Shown: positions 1-8,544 of the stretch, piece after piece
Numbering within the stretch: the first letter of the stretch is position 1
How the letters are laid out: every line of letters begins with the position of its first letter
Source: QZKY01 sp963666295
GTDB lineage: Bacteria; Pseudomonadota; Gammaproteobacteria; Burkholderiales; Burkholderiaceae_D
Assembly: GCA_963666295.1 (NCBI GenBank)
Contig: OY762707.1
Location: 1,984,001-2,048,000, forward strand
DNA length: 64,000 nt
Direction of reading: 5' to 3'
Notes under the pieces: generated by a model
The model's input: only the letters and a program-made list of their open reading frames with translations
Database searches by the model: none
Told to the model about the DNA's origin: nothing
Translations under genes and position numbers: made by a program

Positions 1-108
1 TTCTCAAACCATTTTCACAGGCGGGCGTTTCTTTTCCGCTTATGCGCTTTTGTCCGTGCTCTGACGTAAAATGCGTGGTTCTGACTCGTTTTTGAGGGCA
101 AGCCACGA

Positions 109-984
109 ATGTTAAGTTACCGCCATGTTTTCCATGCAGGCAATCATGCCGATGTGCTGAAGCACTTTGTGCTGGTGCATCTGCTTCGGTATCTGGGTCA
201 AAAGGATGCGCCTTTTAGCTATGTTGATACGCATGCTGGCGCCGGATTGTATGCGCTTGATGGGGCATACGCTACAAAGAGTGCCGAGTCGGAAACAGGC
301 ATCGTTCGGCTCTGGAAGCGCAAGGATTTGCCAGAGCCGCTGGCTGAATACGTGCAACTGGTGCGTGGCATGAACGCGGGCAAGAAGCTCAAATTGTATC
401 CGGGATCACCGTGGTTTGCTGATGCGCTGCTCAGAGAGCAGGATCGGTTAAGACTCTTCGAATTGCACCCGAGCGACTGCAAAATACTGAAAGACAATGT
501 GCGCAAGCTTGATGCAAGGGGCGCACGGAACAAGGGGCGCGGTAAGCGCGTGATTGTGGAGCAGGATGATGGTTTTTCTGCTTTGAAGGCATTATTGCCG
601 CCGCCTTCAAGAAGAGGCTTGGTCCTGATTGACCCTCCCTATGAAGTCAAGGATGACTACCGCAGAACGATTGAAATGCTGACGGAAGCATTAAAACGCT
701 TTGCTACAGGCGTGTACGCGGTGTGGTATCCGCAACTGCAACGCCAGGAGTCGAAGCGCCTGTCGACCAAACTGAAGAGCTTGCCGGCCAAGGACTGGTT
801 AAATGTGACGCTGTCTGTGGGCAGACTCTTGCCGGATGGCAAGGGCCTGCGCAGCAGCAGCATGTTTATCATCAACCCGCCCTGGACACTGCAAGCGGCA
901 CTCAATGAGGTGATGCCCTATCTCGTTTCTGTTTTAAAGCAAGATGAGGGCGCTGAATTCACCATTGAGGCTAGTGCGCCCTGA
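109..984 (+). CDS. rlmJ: 23S rRNA (adenine2030-N6)-methyltransferase RlmJ
   Basis: RlmJ transfers a methyl group from SAM to N6 of A2030 in 23S rRNA. The protein has 291 residues, close to the roughly 280 of the E. coli enzyme. It opens with the family-typical MLSYRHVFHAGNHADVLKH and has THAGAGLY in the SAM-binding region. The N6-adenine methyltransferase motif DPPYE starts near residue 175. The ATG is preceded by GAGGG, which supports this start. It is convergent with the downstream helicase gene, and the two 3' ends overlap by 14 bp. It is a housekeeping gene with nothing unusual. The family assignment rests on the diagnostic N-terminus and the catalytic motif. Confidence 0.95.
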   Translation: MLSYRHVFHAGNHADVLKHFVLVHLLRYLGQKDAPFSYVDTHAGAGLYALDGAYATKSAESETGIVRLWKRKDLPEPLAEYVQLVRGMNAGKKLKLYPGSPWFADALLREQDRLRLFELHPSDCKILKDNVRKLDARGARNKGRGKRVIVEQDDGFSALKALLPPPSRRGLVLIDPPYEVKDDYRRTIEMLTEALKRFATGVYAVWYPQLQRQESKRLSTKLKSLPAKDWLNVTLSVGRLLPDGKGLRSSSMFIINPPWTLQAALNEVMPYLVSVLKQDEGAEFTIEASAP

Positions 985-2350
985 ACGAGCGTTGATCAGC
1001 TTGCGCAGGATTCGCTTTGTTGCGATTTCCTTTATGTGAGCCAGGCTTGGAAAAAGCTTTCTTGCCTGGCTGGTGGTCGGCGCTGCGCTTTCCATTGGAC
1101 CTGCCTGCAGATGGTTTGGGCTTGACTCGGCGTTTTGCAGCTTTGCGCTGTGGTTCGAGGCCCTCAATTTCATTCACCGGGATGGATTGTTTGGTGAAAC
1201 GCTCAATGCGCTTGATATGAATGCCTTCGGCATGGTTTACCAGAGAAATTGCCAGTCCGTTGCGACCGGCACGTCCGGTGCGACCGATACGGTGTACGTA
1301 GTCTTCAGCTGACCTTGGTAGGTCAAAATTGATCACATGCGTGATGGATGGGACATCAATTCCTCTGGCGGCCACATCTGTGGCTACCAGTACTTTGAAG
1401 CGACCACGGCGCAGGCCATCCAGTGTACGATTTCGCGCGCCCTGGTGCATGTCCCCATGCAAGGCTGCGGCGGTAAAGCCAGCGATATTGAGTTGGTCGG
1501 CAATCATGTCTGCATCTCGTTTGGTCGCAGTAAAGACGAGCGCCTGGCCAATGGCCGAATCACGCAGCAAATGATCCAGCAGCCGGTTTTTGTGTGGCAG
1601 GTCATCGACAAAATGAATGCTTTGCAGAATGTTTTCATGGCGTGTGGTTTTGCTCGCAATCTGGATGACAACCGGGTCGCGGGTGATCCGGCGTGCCATG
1701 TTGCCAACAACGCCATCCAGCGTGGCTGAAAACAGCAAGGTTTGGCGTGAATCGGGTGTTGCATCAACAATTTTTTCAATGTCTTCAATAAAGCCCATGT
1801 CGAGCATGCGATCAGCTTCGTCCAGAACCAGTATTTCCAGTTGTGAAAAATCGATCTTGCCAGACTCCATGTGATCTATCAGTCTTCCTGGTGTAGCAAT
1901 GAGGATTTCCGGATTCTGACCAAGCAATTGCAGTTGCTTGGGGTAGGGCATGCCGCCCAAGATGGCCGCTGCCTTTATTTGCCTCATGTGTGTGGCATAC
2001 TGTTCGGTTGCTTTGGTTACCTGAAGAGCGAGCTCTCTTGTTGGGGCCAGTACCAGCATCTTTGGTTGTGCCGGTTTGAAGCGGAAGCGTTCTCCGCGTG
2101 CGCGTTTCGATTGCTTTTCCTGGTTGGGTGTTTTTGCGCCCATTTTTTGTGGTGAAGAAGCGAACTGGTGGAGTGCAGGCAGCATAAATGCCGCCGTTTT
2201 TCCTGAGCCGGTTTGTGATGATACGAGCAAGTCTTTTCCATCAAGTGCTGCCGGAACGGCTTGTTGTTGAACCGGGGTGGGCTGGCTATAGCCAGCATCT
2301 GTAACGGCCTTGACGATTGCGTGATGCAATCCTAGATTTTCAAAAGTCAT
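971..2350 (-). CDS. rhlE: DEAD-box ATP-dependent RNA helicase, RhlE-like
   Basis: An ATP-dependent RNA helicase of about 459 residues, of the kind acting in ribosome assembly and RNA decay. Seen: a Q motif (FENLGL ... PTPVQ), Walker A SQTGSGKT at about 45-52, DEAD at about 177-180, SAT, and the C-terminal helicase motif HRIGRTGRAG. A basic, low-complexity tail rich in K, R, S and G follows and probably binds RNA. I place the start at 2350 rather than at the upstream in-frame codon at 2452, because MTFENLGL is the usual RhlE start and a GAAAGAGA ribosome site precedes it. RhlE is the closest subfamily by the N-terminus. A DbpA or SrmB identity is less likely but not excluded. Confidence 0.9.
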   Translation of the reverse strand: MTFENLGLHHAIVKAVTDAGYSQPTPVQQQAVPAALDGKDLLVSSQTGSGKTAAFMLPALHQFASSPQKMGAKTPNQEKQSKRARGERFRFKPAQPKMLVLAPTRELALQVTKATEQYATHMRQIKAAAILGGMPYPKQLQLLGQNPEILIATPGRLIDHMESGKIDFSQLEILVLDEADRMLDMGFIEDIEKIVDATPDSRQTLLFSATLDGVVGNMARRITRDPVVIQIASKTTRHENILQSIHFVDDLPHKNRLLDHLLRDSAIGQALVFTATKRDADMIADQLNIAGFTAAALHGDMHQGARNRTLDGLRRGRFKVLVATDVAARGIDVPSITHVINFDLPRSAEDYVHRIGRTGRAGRNGLAISLVNHAEGIHIKRIERFTKQSIPVNEIEGLEPQRKAAKRRVKPKPSAGRSNGKRSADHQPGKKAFSKPGSHKGNRNKANPAQADQRSFRAH

Positions 2351-2554
2351 AATTCTCTTTCGTATAGGTGAGTGTTTCTGCGAGTTTGCAGAAAACAAAA
2401 ATGCAACTTCAACCGAACGAAATGACTTGGGAATACAAAGAAACTTCGGCACAAAAGCTTTGCGCCGGAACAGTGCCTAAAGGGCACTCGGGGCGGGATG
2501 GCTTTATTGAGCGACACCCGAAAAACGGGTACGCCAAGGTTGTGATGCTGCCAA

Positions 2555-2589
2555 ATAAAAAACCGTGCAACAGCTTTGGCTGCGCACGG
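2555..2589 (-). terminator. Rho-independent terminator of fabI
   Basis: Downstream of fabI on the minus strand, CCGTGC (2563-2568) pairs with GCACGG (2584-2589) and an inner CAGC/GCTG stem extends the hairpin. Read on the minus strand, it is followed by a T-rich tract (2555-2562). The hairpin and tail are visible directly; function is inferred. Confidence 0.75.
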
Positions 2590-2631
2590 CTCGCATTATA
2601 AGTGATTTTTATTGTGAGCGTATGAATCGTT

Positions 2632-3435
2632 TTAACGTTCAACTACAAACGCTTTATCTGGGTTTAGACCCATGACGTGCGAGAAGCCACCATCAACGTA
2701 GACAACATCGCCCGTCATGCCGGATGCCAGGTCGGATAGAAGGAAGGCAGATGTATTGCCGACTTCTTCAATGGTTACGTTGCGACGTAGCGGTGCGTGA
2801 TCTGCCACAAAGTTCAGCAGGATGTTGAAATCCTTGATTCCGCTGGAAGCAAGAGTTCTGATCGGACCCGCTGATACGCCATTAACGCGGATGCCCTTCT
2901 TTCCGAGAGATTCGGCAGCGTAGCGTACGCTGGCTTCAAGCGATGCTTTTGCCAGGCCCATGGTGTTGTAGTATGGAATGGCTCGGTTGGCACCCAGATA
3001 GGTCAGCGCCAGTACAGAAGCCTTGTCGCTCAGCATGGGCAGGGCTGCCTTGATCAGGGCTGGAAAACTATAGGCTGAAACGTCATGCGCGACCTTGAAA
3101 GCTTCCCGTGAAAGGCCGTCAAAAAAATCACCAGCAATCGCTTCGCGCGGTGCAAAGGCAATGGCATGCACCAAGCCGTCAAGCGAATCCCAGGATTTGC
3201 CCAGATCTTCAAACAAGCCGTTAATCTCATCATCACTGGTGACATCGCATTGAAATACCAGATCACTGCCGAACTTGTTGGCATATTCCGTAACACGCTT
3301 TTTGAACCGTTCTCCAACATACGTAAATGCCAGCTCAGCGCCTTCACGCCGACAGGCTTCCGCAATACCATAAGCGATGGATCGATCGTTCATCAAACCC
3401 GTGATGAGAATTTTCTTGCCTTGCAAAAATGCCAT
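2632..3435 (-). CDS. fabI: Enoyl-[acyl-carrier-protein] reductase (NADH) FabI
   Basis: FabI catalyses the last reduction of each fatty-acid elongation cycle, trans-2-enoyl-ACP to acyl-ACP, and is the triclosan target in many bacteria. The 267 residues match the family length. The N-terminal dinucleotide-binding segment GKKILITGLMNDRSIAYGIA is typical of this divergent SDR group. The catalytic residues fall at the same numbers as in E. coli FabI: Tyr146, Tyr156 and Lys163 (YYNTMGLAK). A GGAG ribosome site precedes the ATG. It is monocistronic, with its own terminator and 232 bp to the next gene. Confidence 0.97.
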   Translation of the reverse strand: MAFLQGKKILITGLMNDRSIAYGIAEACRREGAELAFTYVGERFKKRVTEYANKFGSDLVFQCDVTSDDEINGLFEDLGKSWDSLDGLVHAIAFAPREAIAGDFFDGLSREAFKVAHDVSAYSFPALIKAALPMLSDKASVLALTYLGANRAIPYYNTMGLAKASLEASVRYAAESLGKKGIRVNGVSAGPIRTLASSGIKDFNILLNFVADHAPLRRNVTIEEVGNTSAFLLSDLASGMTGDVVYVDGGFSHVMGLNPDKAFVVER

Positions 3436-3667
3436 TCCAGACTCCAGATACGGTGTGATTACAGTGAGAGGGTTATCAACTCTCGATTATTAATACCATG
3501 CTTCCTTGTAAGATGCACGCATAGCGACTGAAGATATAAACTCTGTTGCTGCAAGATTTTAGAGCTTACTCGCTTGTGGAGCAACTTTGTTTTCAGAAGT
3601 TGGCGCATTTTTGTGTGTTAAGCACTTGTAGAGTAGATGTTTTTGCGCTTTTTACTTTGGAGCGTGA

Positions 3668-5092
3668 TTACAGTCGTGCATATCGCTCCAGTACATACAG
3701 TTTTAGCTTCTTTCCAGCAACAATCCGGTTGTTTTTTAATTGGTTCCACTTTTTGATCTGTGACACTTTCACTTGATAGCGCTGGGCAATCGTCGACAAG
3801 CAGTCCTGAATGCGCACTTTGACGTATATGCGCTTTTTCACTGGAATTTCATGTTCCATCAGGATGGCTGCGGATTGAACGATTTTTGGCGCAATGTTCG
3901 CAGCTTGTTCAGGGTTTCGCTTGGGTACGAGGATGATGGAGCCTTCATTCAACAGCATTTTTGGTGGAATACTGTTGGCTTTTCTGATGACTGTGGGAGC
4001 CACGTTGAATTTTTTGGCAATCGTTGCGATTTCTGCCCGGTCTTCAGTGATTTTGTAGGTGGTCCAGGAACTGAGGGATTTTTCTTCGCCCCTGTCATGC
4101 CGGTTCTCTCTGAATTTTTCCGCGTTTTTCACAGGTAAAAGCAGGCGGGTGTTTGGGCCGCCAGTTATTAAGGCGTCGCCAAATTGCGGGTTGAGTGCCA
4201 TGAATTCTTCTTTTTCCATCTCGGCAAGTCGCGCGGCAAGATCGACATCCATGTCTCGCTCCTGGCGTACGGTTGTGAAATAGGGGCGATTCTCAATATG
4301 GGGTAGTTTTATCCCATATTGTTGCGGGGTGCTGATAAGGTGCTTCAGTGCTTGAAGTTTGGGTAGGTAATTGCGCGTCTCTTCTGGCATGTGACGCACC
4401 AGGCGGTTGAAGGAGATCGGCGTATTGCTTGCTTCATTTTTTCTGATGGCGTGTCGCAGGGAGCCTTGTCCCCAGTTGTATGCGGCCAGTGCCAAATGCC
4501 AGTCATCAAACTGACTATGCAGTCTTTGCAGATAATTCAGCGCTGCATCGGTGGATTTCAGAATGCTTTGCCGCTCATCTTTTAATGTGCTTTGCGCCAG
4601 TTCGAAGTGATGTCCTGTTGACGGAATGAATTGCCAGATGCCGGCCGCGTTTGCAGGAGATTTGGCAAGGGGGTTGTAGGCCGACTCAATGAATGGCAGT
4701 AAGGCCAATTCAGTCGGCATGCCACGTATTTCCAGTTCTTGCACAATGTAGAACAGATAGCGCGCAGAACGGTCCAGCATGTGTTGAACATAATCCTGCT
4801 GTGAGCGATAACGCGCCAATTGTTTCTGAACGCGCTGGCTTTTCAGTTCGGGAATCCCAAACCCACTTCGAATGCGCGCCCATAAATCAACATGGTGACT
4901 GGCGTCATGGTGGTCGTTCGTGTGGTTTGCCAGAGGCGTATCACCATCGGCAACACTTTGATTGATTGACGCAAGCTGAAGGCTTTTCGCTAGCGTGTGA
5001 AGGGAAAGATCGCTTGCCAGACTTGTTGGAGGTATTGCTGCCGAGATTAATAAAAAGATCAAAAAAATTTTTGGCAAGGCAAAACGATTCAT
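3668..5092 (-). CDS. mltD: Membrane-bound lytic murein transglycosylase, MltD-like, with two LysM domains
   Basis: A periplasmic or envelope enzyme that cleaves peptidoglycan between MurNAc and GlcNAc with 1,6-anhydro ring formation. The 474 residues begin with a signal peptide (hydrophobic residues about 8-26, ending near SLAS). No lipobox cysteine is obvious, unlike E. coli MltD. The SLT domain follows, with the catalytic Glu in LLPFIESAYN (about residue 136), then AAGIWQFIPSTG and AYNWGQG. Two C-terminal LysM domains at about 345-395 and 420-470 bind glycan strands. The 206 bp upstream hold no convincing promoter. The family is clear; the exact paralogue name is inferred from the architecture. 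Confidence 0.88.
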   Translation of the reverse strand: MNRFALPKIFLIFLLISAAIPPTSLASDLSLHTLAKSLQLASINQSVADGDTPLANHTNDHHDASHHVDLWARIRSGFGIPELKSQRVQKQLARYRSQQDYVQHMLDRSARYLFYIVQELEIRGMPTELALLPFIESAYNPLAKSPANAAGIWQFIPSTGHHFELAQSTLKDERQSILKSTDAALNYLQRLHSQFDDWHLALAAYNWGQGSLRHAIRKNEASNTPISFNRLVRHMPEETRNYLPKLQALKHLISTPQQYGIKLPHIENRPYFTTVRQERDMDVDLAARLAEMEKEEFMALNPQFGDALITGGPNTRLLLPVKNAEKFRENRHDRGEEKSLSSWTTYKITEDRAEIATIAKKFNVAPTVIRKANSIPPKMLLNEGSIILVPKRNPEQAANIAPKIVQSAAILMEHEIPVKKRIYVKVRIQDCLSTIAQRYQVKVSQIKKWNQLKNNRIVAGKKLKLYVLERYARL

Positions 5093-5298
5093 GGGTTTCG
5101 TTAGATAAACAAGGCGATAAAAATGGTTAAAAGTGCAGCCTAGTGTGACAGTTTATTTTTGCTAACCCCAGGAGAGGCAGATTTTTATTTACAAAAGCAA
5201 GCCTTGCGATAAGCCAACACAAAGTGTTGGTTTCTGGAAATAAGTATTTCTACGCGTCGGCTTTTAATAATCAATAAGTGATTACTGATAATAAAAAA

Positions 5299-5976
5299 TC
5301 AGTTATCAAAAACCAGTTTTTTTGTTCCTTCTGGCGTGCCAAGCAGGCAGATACTGGCCCCCTGTTGGGCGAACAAACCGACGGTAACAACGCCGACAAT
5401 ATTGTTGATCTGATTTTCCATGTTTTTGGGGTCTGAAATTTTCATGCCAGAAACATCCAGAATGTAGTTGCCATTGTCCGTAACAAACGGCGATTCGCCA
5501 GACTTGCGCAAGGTCGGTTTCCCACCGAACAGGGCGAGTTTTCTGATGACCGTTTTATACGCCATTGGAATGACTTCAACCGGAAGTGGATACGTACCAA
5601 GCGTCCCAACCAGTTTGGAACTGTCGGCAATACAGATGAATTGTTGCGACGCCGATGCAATGATTTTTTCTCTCGTCAAGGCACCGCCTCCGCCTTTGAT
5701 CATGGCACCCTGTGCATTAATCTCATCAGCACCATCAACGTATACGGGAATATGGTCAACCTGGTTCAGATCCAGAACGGTAATTCCATGTGATTCAAGC
5801 CGCTCTGCGGTGGCCTTCGATGAGGCGACTGCGCCTTTGATTTTGTGTTTGATCTTGCCAAGCGCATCAATAAAGAAGTTGGCGGTTGAGCCGGTGCCAA
5901 CGCCGACGATTTCTCCCTCTATGACGTAGTCGATTGCTGAGAGCGCTACTGCTTGCTTGAGTTCATCCTGATTCAT
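5299..5976 (-). CDS. rpiA: Ribose-5-phosphate isomerase A
   Basis: RpiA interconverts ribose-5-phosphate and ribulose-5-phosphate in the non-oxidative pentose phosphate pathway. The protein has 225 residues (E. coli 219). Active-site positions coincide with E. coli numbering: Asp81 and Asp84 in DGADEI, Lys94 and the base Glu103 in KGGGGALTREKI. The phosphate loop GVGTGST is also present. It is divergent from the TolC-like gene across 257 bp. It is a metabolic core gene and probably marks the left border of the adhesin island. Confidence 0.97.
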   Translation of the reverse strand: MNQDELKQAVALSAIDYVIEGEIVGVGTGSTANFFIDALGKIKHKIKGAVASSKATAERLESHGITVLDLNQVDHIPVYVDGADEINAQGAMIKGGGGALTREKIIASASQQFICIADSSKLVGTLGTYPLPVEVIPMAYKTVIRKLALFGGKPTLRKSGESPFVTDNGNYILDVSGMKISDPKNMENQINNIVGVVTVGLFAQQGASICLLGTPEGTKKLVFDN

Positions 5977-6149
5977 GATCGTTAAAAGCCATTCAAAAGG
6001 ACTAGTTTAGTCTGTTGTCGTGATATTTGTTAGTAGCCGCTGATGGTTTGCGAGAATTATTTTCTGCATTGACAGGAGTCATTGCATGGATGCAACAGCT
6101 TGAGTGTGAATGGAGTTTTTAATGATATTAATCATGGTTTTGTTTTTAA

Positions 6150-6178
6150 TTGGCATTAATATTTTGCTATTGTTATAG
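6150..6178 (+). promoter_or_regulatory. Candidate sigma-70 promoter of the TolC-family gene
   Basis: TTGGCA (6150-6155) and TTATAG (6173-6178) are separated by 17 bp, about 55 bp before the ATG at 6234, in AT-rich sequence. The match is visible by eye only and no start site is known. Confidence 0.3.
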
Positions 6179-6233
6179 CTTGTCGGGTGTTAAGCTATTT
6201 TCGGATAGCCCCTTGGGCCTAAGGAGAGTAAAA

Positions 6234-7652
6234 ATGAAAACGAAGGGTTTCTTGAAGGCAACCATTGCCGCCGCAGTATTGGTAACAACGGGAGCAGCAC
6301 ATGCACAACTGGCAGCACAGCCAGCCGAGCAGCCAGCCGAGCAGCCAGCATCGCAGACAGCAATACAGTCAATCCCACAGACAACCATAACCGCAGCCGT
6401 TGATATGGCGTTGCATAAGAGTCCAGACGTGGCGATTGACGCAGCGCACCGGCGCTCCGTGGATCATGCGGTTGATGTGGCGAAAGGTGGCTACCTTCCA
6501 AGAGTTGATCTTGCACTGGGTTACGGTCTTGAAAGAGTGAAAAACAGAACAACAATTCCTTTAGGTACTGACGATAAAACCCTTCATCGTGACGAGGCTT
6601 CGCTGACCCTTTCGCAGATGTTGTATGACCACGGTGCGACCTATCATGAGGTCTTGCGACAGAAGGCGATTCAGAAAGGAAACGCGTATAAAGTAGCGGG
6701 CTCTTCAGAAAATATTGCCCTAAGAACCGTGGAAGCCTATCTTGAAGTGTTGCGACTGCGTGAAAAGGTCGGGCTGACCAAGGAAAACCTGGCAACCCAC
6801 CAGAAAACCTATGATCAGATCAAGCAGCGTGCTGACAGTGGCGTGGGTCGCAAGTCAGACCAGGATCAGGCAGAAGCACGCCTGGCGCTTTCCAAGGCAA
6901 ACCTGATTGCGGCAGAAGCGAATTTGCGCGACGCGGAAATTAACTATATGCGCTATACCGGCGTTTACCCTGAAGGCTTGGTCAAGCCGGAAGGCCCCGG
7001 CGAAGGCTTGATGCCAACGACGCTGGACGAGGCGCTTAAAAATGCCAAGGACGGCAACCCTTTATTGAAGCTGGCGATGGCTGATATCGAAGAGGCTACG
7101 GCACAACACAATGCCGCCAAGGCGCCGATGGGTCCGCAGATTCATCTGGAGGCGGGTTCCACGCATGTCCATAATGGAGGTGGGCTTATCGGAGATGTTA
7201 ATGGTGACCAAGACGATGCAAAATATGCAATGGTGCGCATGCGGTATAATCTGTATCGTGGCGGATCAGATTTTGCGCGCGTCAGGGAAACCAAAGAGCT
7301 GGTGGGTGAGGCGCAGGAGATCATGAAACGGACGATGCGCCAGCTTGACCAAAGCGTGAGCCTGTCCTGGAATGCCTACACTTCCATCTCTGAGCGTTTG
7401 CCAAATTTGCAGCAACATGCCGATTCAAGCAGGTTGACGCGTGACGCCTACGTGAAGCAGTTCAGTATTGGTCAGCGCACCTTGATTGACTTGCTGGATA
7501 CCGAGAATGAGTATTACACCTCCAGCGTGGAATTCAATGACGGCCAATTCTTGGAACTGTTTGCGCGATATCGTTTAATGCAGGATATGGGCAAGCTTCA
7601 GGAGGCGCTGAAGGTGAAAAAGCTTGAGGAAAGTATGGTTCCCGCCTCATAA
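6234..7652 (+). CDS. lapE: TolC-family outer membrane channel of the type I adhesin exporter (LapE-like)
   Basis: Outer-membrane channel for type I secretion. By position next to lapG, lapD, lapB and lapC it is the LapE-like pore that exports the adhesins and in which they are held. The 472-residue protein has a signal peptide (residues 1 to about 24, ending AAHA). A Q/P/A/E-rich linker with QPAEQPAEQPASQ follows, then two TolC halves rich in amphipathic helices. Conserved features include VEAYLEVLRLREKV, the GVGRKSDQDQAEARLA segment and the C-terminal FSIGQRTLIDLLDTENEYY, typical of AggA/LapE-type TolC proteins. I start at 6234 because AAGGAG lies 8-13 bp upstream; the frame is open back to 6150. 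A strong terminator follows it, so lapG may need its own promoter. Confidence 0.88.
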   Translation: MKTKGFLKATIAAAVLVTTGAAHAQLAAQPAEQPAEQPASQTAIQSIPQTTITAAVDMALHKSPDVAIDAAHRRSVDHAVDVAKGGYLPRVDLALGYGLERVKNRTTIPLGTDDKTLHRDEASLTLSQMLYDHGATYHEVLRQKAIQKGNAYKVAGSSENIALRTVEAYLEVLRLREKVGLTKENLATHQKTYDQIKQRADSGVGRKSDQDQAEARLALSKANLIAAEANLRDAEINYMRYTGVYPEGLVKPEGPGEGLMPTTLDEALKNAKDGNPLLKLAMADIEEATAQHNAAKAPMGPQIHLEAGSTHVHNGGGLIGDVNGDQDDAKYAMVRMRYNLYRGGSDFARVRETKELVGEAQEIMKRTMRQLDQSVSLSWNAYTSISERLPNLQQHADSSRLTRDAYVKQFSIGQRTLIDLLDTENEYYTSSVEFNDGQFLELFARYRLMQDMGKLQEALKVKKLEESMVPAS

Positions 7653-7685
7653 GGCTTGCTTGCGGGAAACTTTTCCTTTTTAATG

Positions 7686-7724
7686 AATGCCTGTGCTGGG
7701 TGAGTCCCGCCACAGGCATTTTTC
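7686..7724 (+). terminator. Terminator between the TolC-like gene and lapG
   Basis: ATGCCTGTG (7687-7695) pairs perfectly with CACAGGCAT (7711-7719), and a T tract follows. This is a strong intrinsic terminator just after the outer-membrane channel gene and about 30 bp before lapG. It should uncouple or attenuate expression of the two. Confidence 0.8.
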
Positions 7725-7748
7725 TTTGGAGAATCTACCGCATTAAAA

Positions 7749-8474
7749 ATGCGCATCCTTACTTACATTTATGGGCGGGTTCAGCGCATCGGGCAAAGGG
7801 GCCGGAGCGTTCTTCCGTTCACTCGGCCCTTGTTGCTTGTTGTTCTGTCTATATGGGTTGTGTATGTTCCTCTGGCCGATAACGGCACTGTGCCTGTTTC
7901 AGAAAAAGTTATTTCAGGTGCGGAAAAACAATATGGCTCAGGAGCCAGATTGCGTTTACAGGCATGGAATCGACTGATTGAAAAGAACCGTCATAAATCG
8001 GAAAAAGAAAAATTACAGGCAGTAAACCAGTTTTTTAACCTGATACGCTACGTTTCTGACCGTTCACACTGGGGGGTAAATGATTACTGGGCAACCCCTA
8101 TTGAAATGCTCGCCTCTAATGGCGCGGATTGTGAGGATTTTGCCATAGCCAAGTATTTCACGCTGGTTGCGCTACGGGTTAAACAGAGCAAACTGAAAAT
8201 TATGTACGTCAAGGCAAGCAGTTATAACCCGATCAACCGCTCGCATATGGTGTTGACGTATTACGAGCGCCCAGGCGTGATTCCGCTGGTGCTTGATAAT
8301 CTGATTTCGGAAATAAAGCCTGCCACAGAGCGCCGAGACTTGACGCCGGTTTACGCCTTTAATGCACAAGGGCTGTGGTTGGCCAAAGTGCGTAGTCTGG
8401 GTCGTGTTTCAGGCGGGGCAGGAAAGATTCGGCCATGGCGTGAACTCAAGGCACGTATGGGGCAGGAATATTAA
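7749..8474 (+). CDS. lapG: Periplasmic transglutaminase-like cysteine protease LapG
   Basis: LapG is a calcium-dependent periplasmic cysteine protease that cuts LapA-type adhesins behind their retention module and frees them from the cell. The 241-residue protein has an N-terminal hydrophobic anchor or signal (about 26-43). The bacterial transglutaminase-like cysteine peptidase core has Cys128 in GADCEDF, His166 in NRSHMVL and Asp183 in LVLDNL, which is the Cys-His-Asp triad. Acidic residues around WGVNDYW and DCEDF match the calcium site of the family. No strong ribosome site lies close to the ATG; GGAG is about 20 bp away. It sits 70 bp before lapD, its expected regulator. Confidence 0.93.
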   Translation: MRILTYIYGRVQRIGQRGRSVLPFTRPLLLVVLSIWVVYVPLADNGTVPVSEKVISGAEKQYGSGARLRLQAWNRLIEKNRHKSEKEKLQAVNQFFNLIRYVSDRSHWGVNDYWATPIEMLASNGADCEDFAIAKYFTLVALRVKQSKLKIMYVKASSYNPINRSHMVLTYYERPGVIPLVLDNLISEIKPATERRDLTPVYAFNAQGLWLAKVRSLGRVSGGAGKIRPWRELKARMGQEY

Positions 8475-8544
8475 CAAGCGCATTATTCAATAATGGTTTT
8501 ATAGAGCTTCAACATTAAAAACAGCAAAAAATGAGGCATACGAC

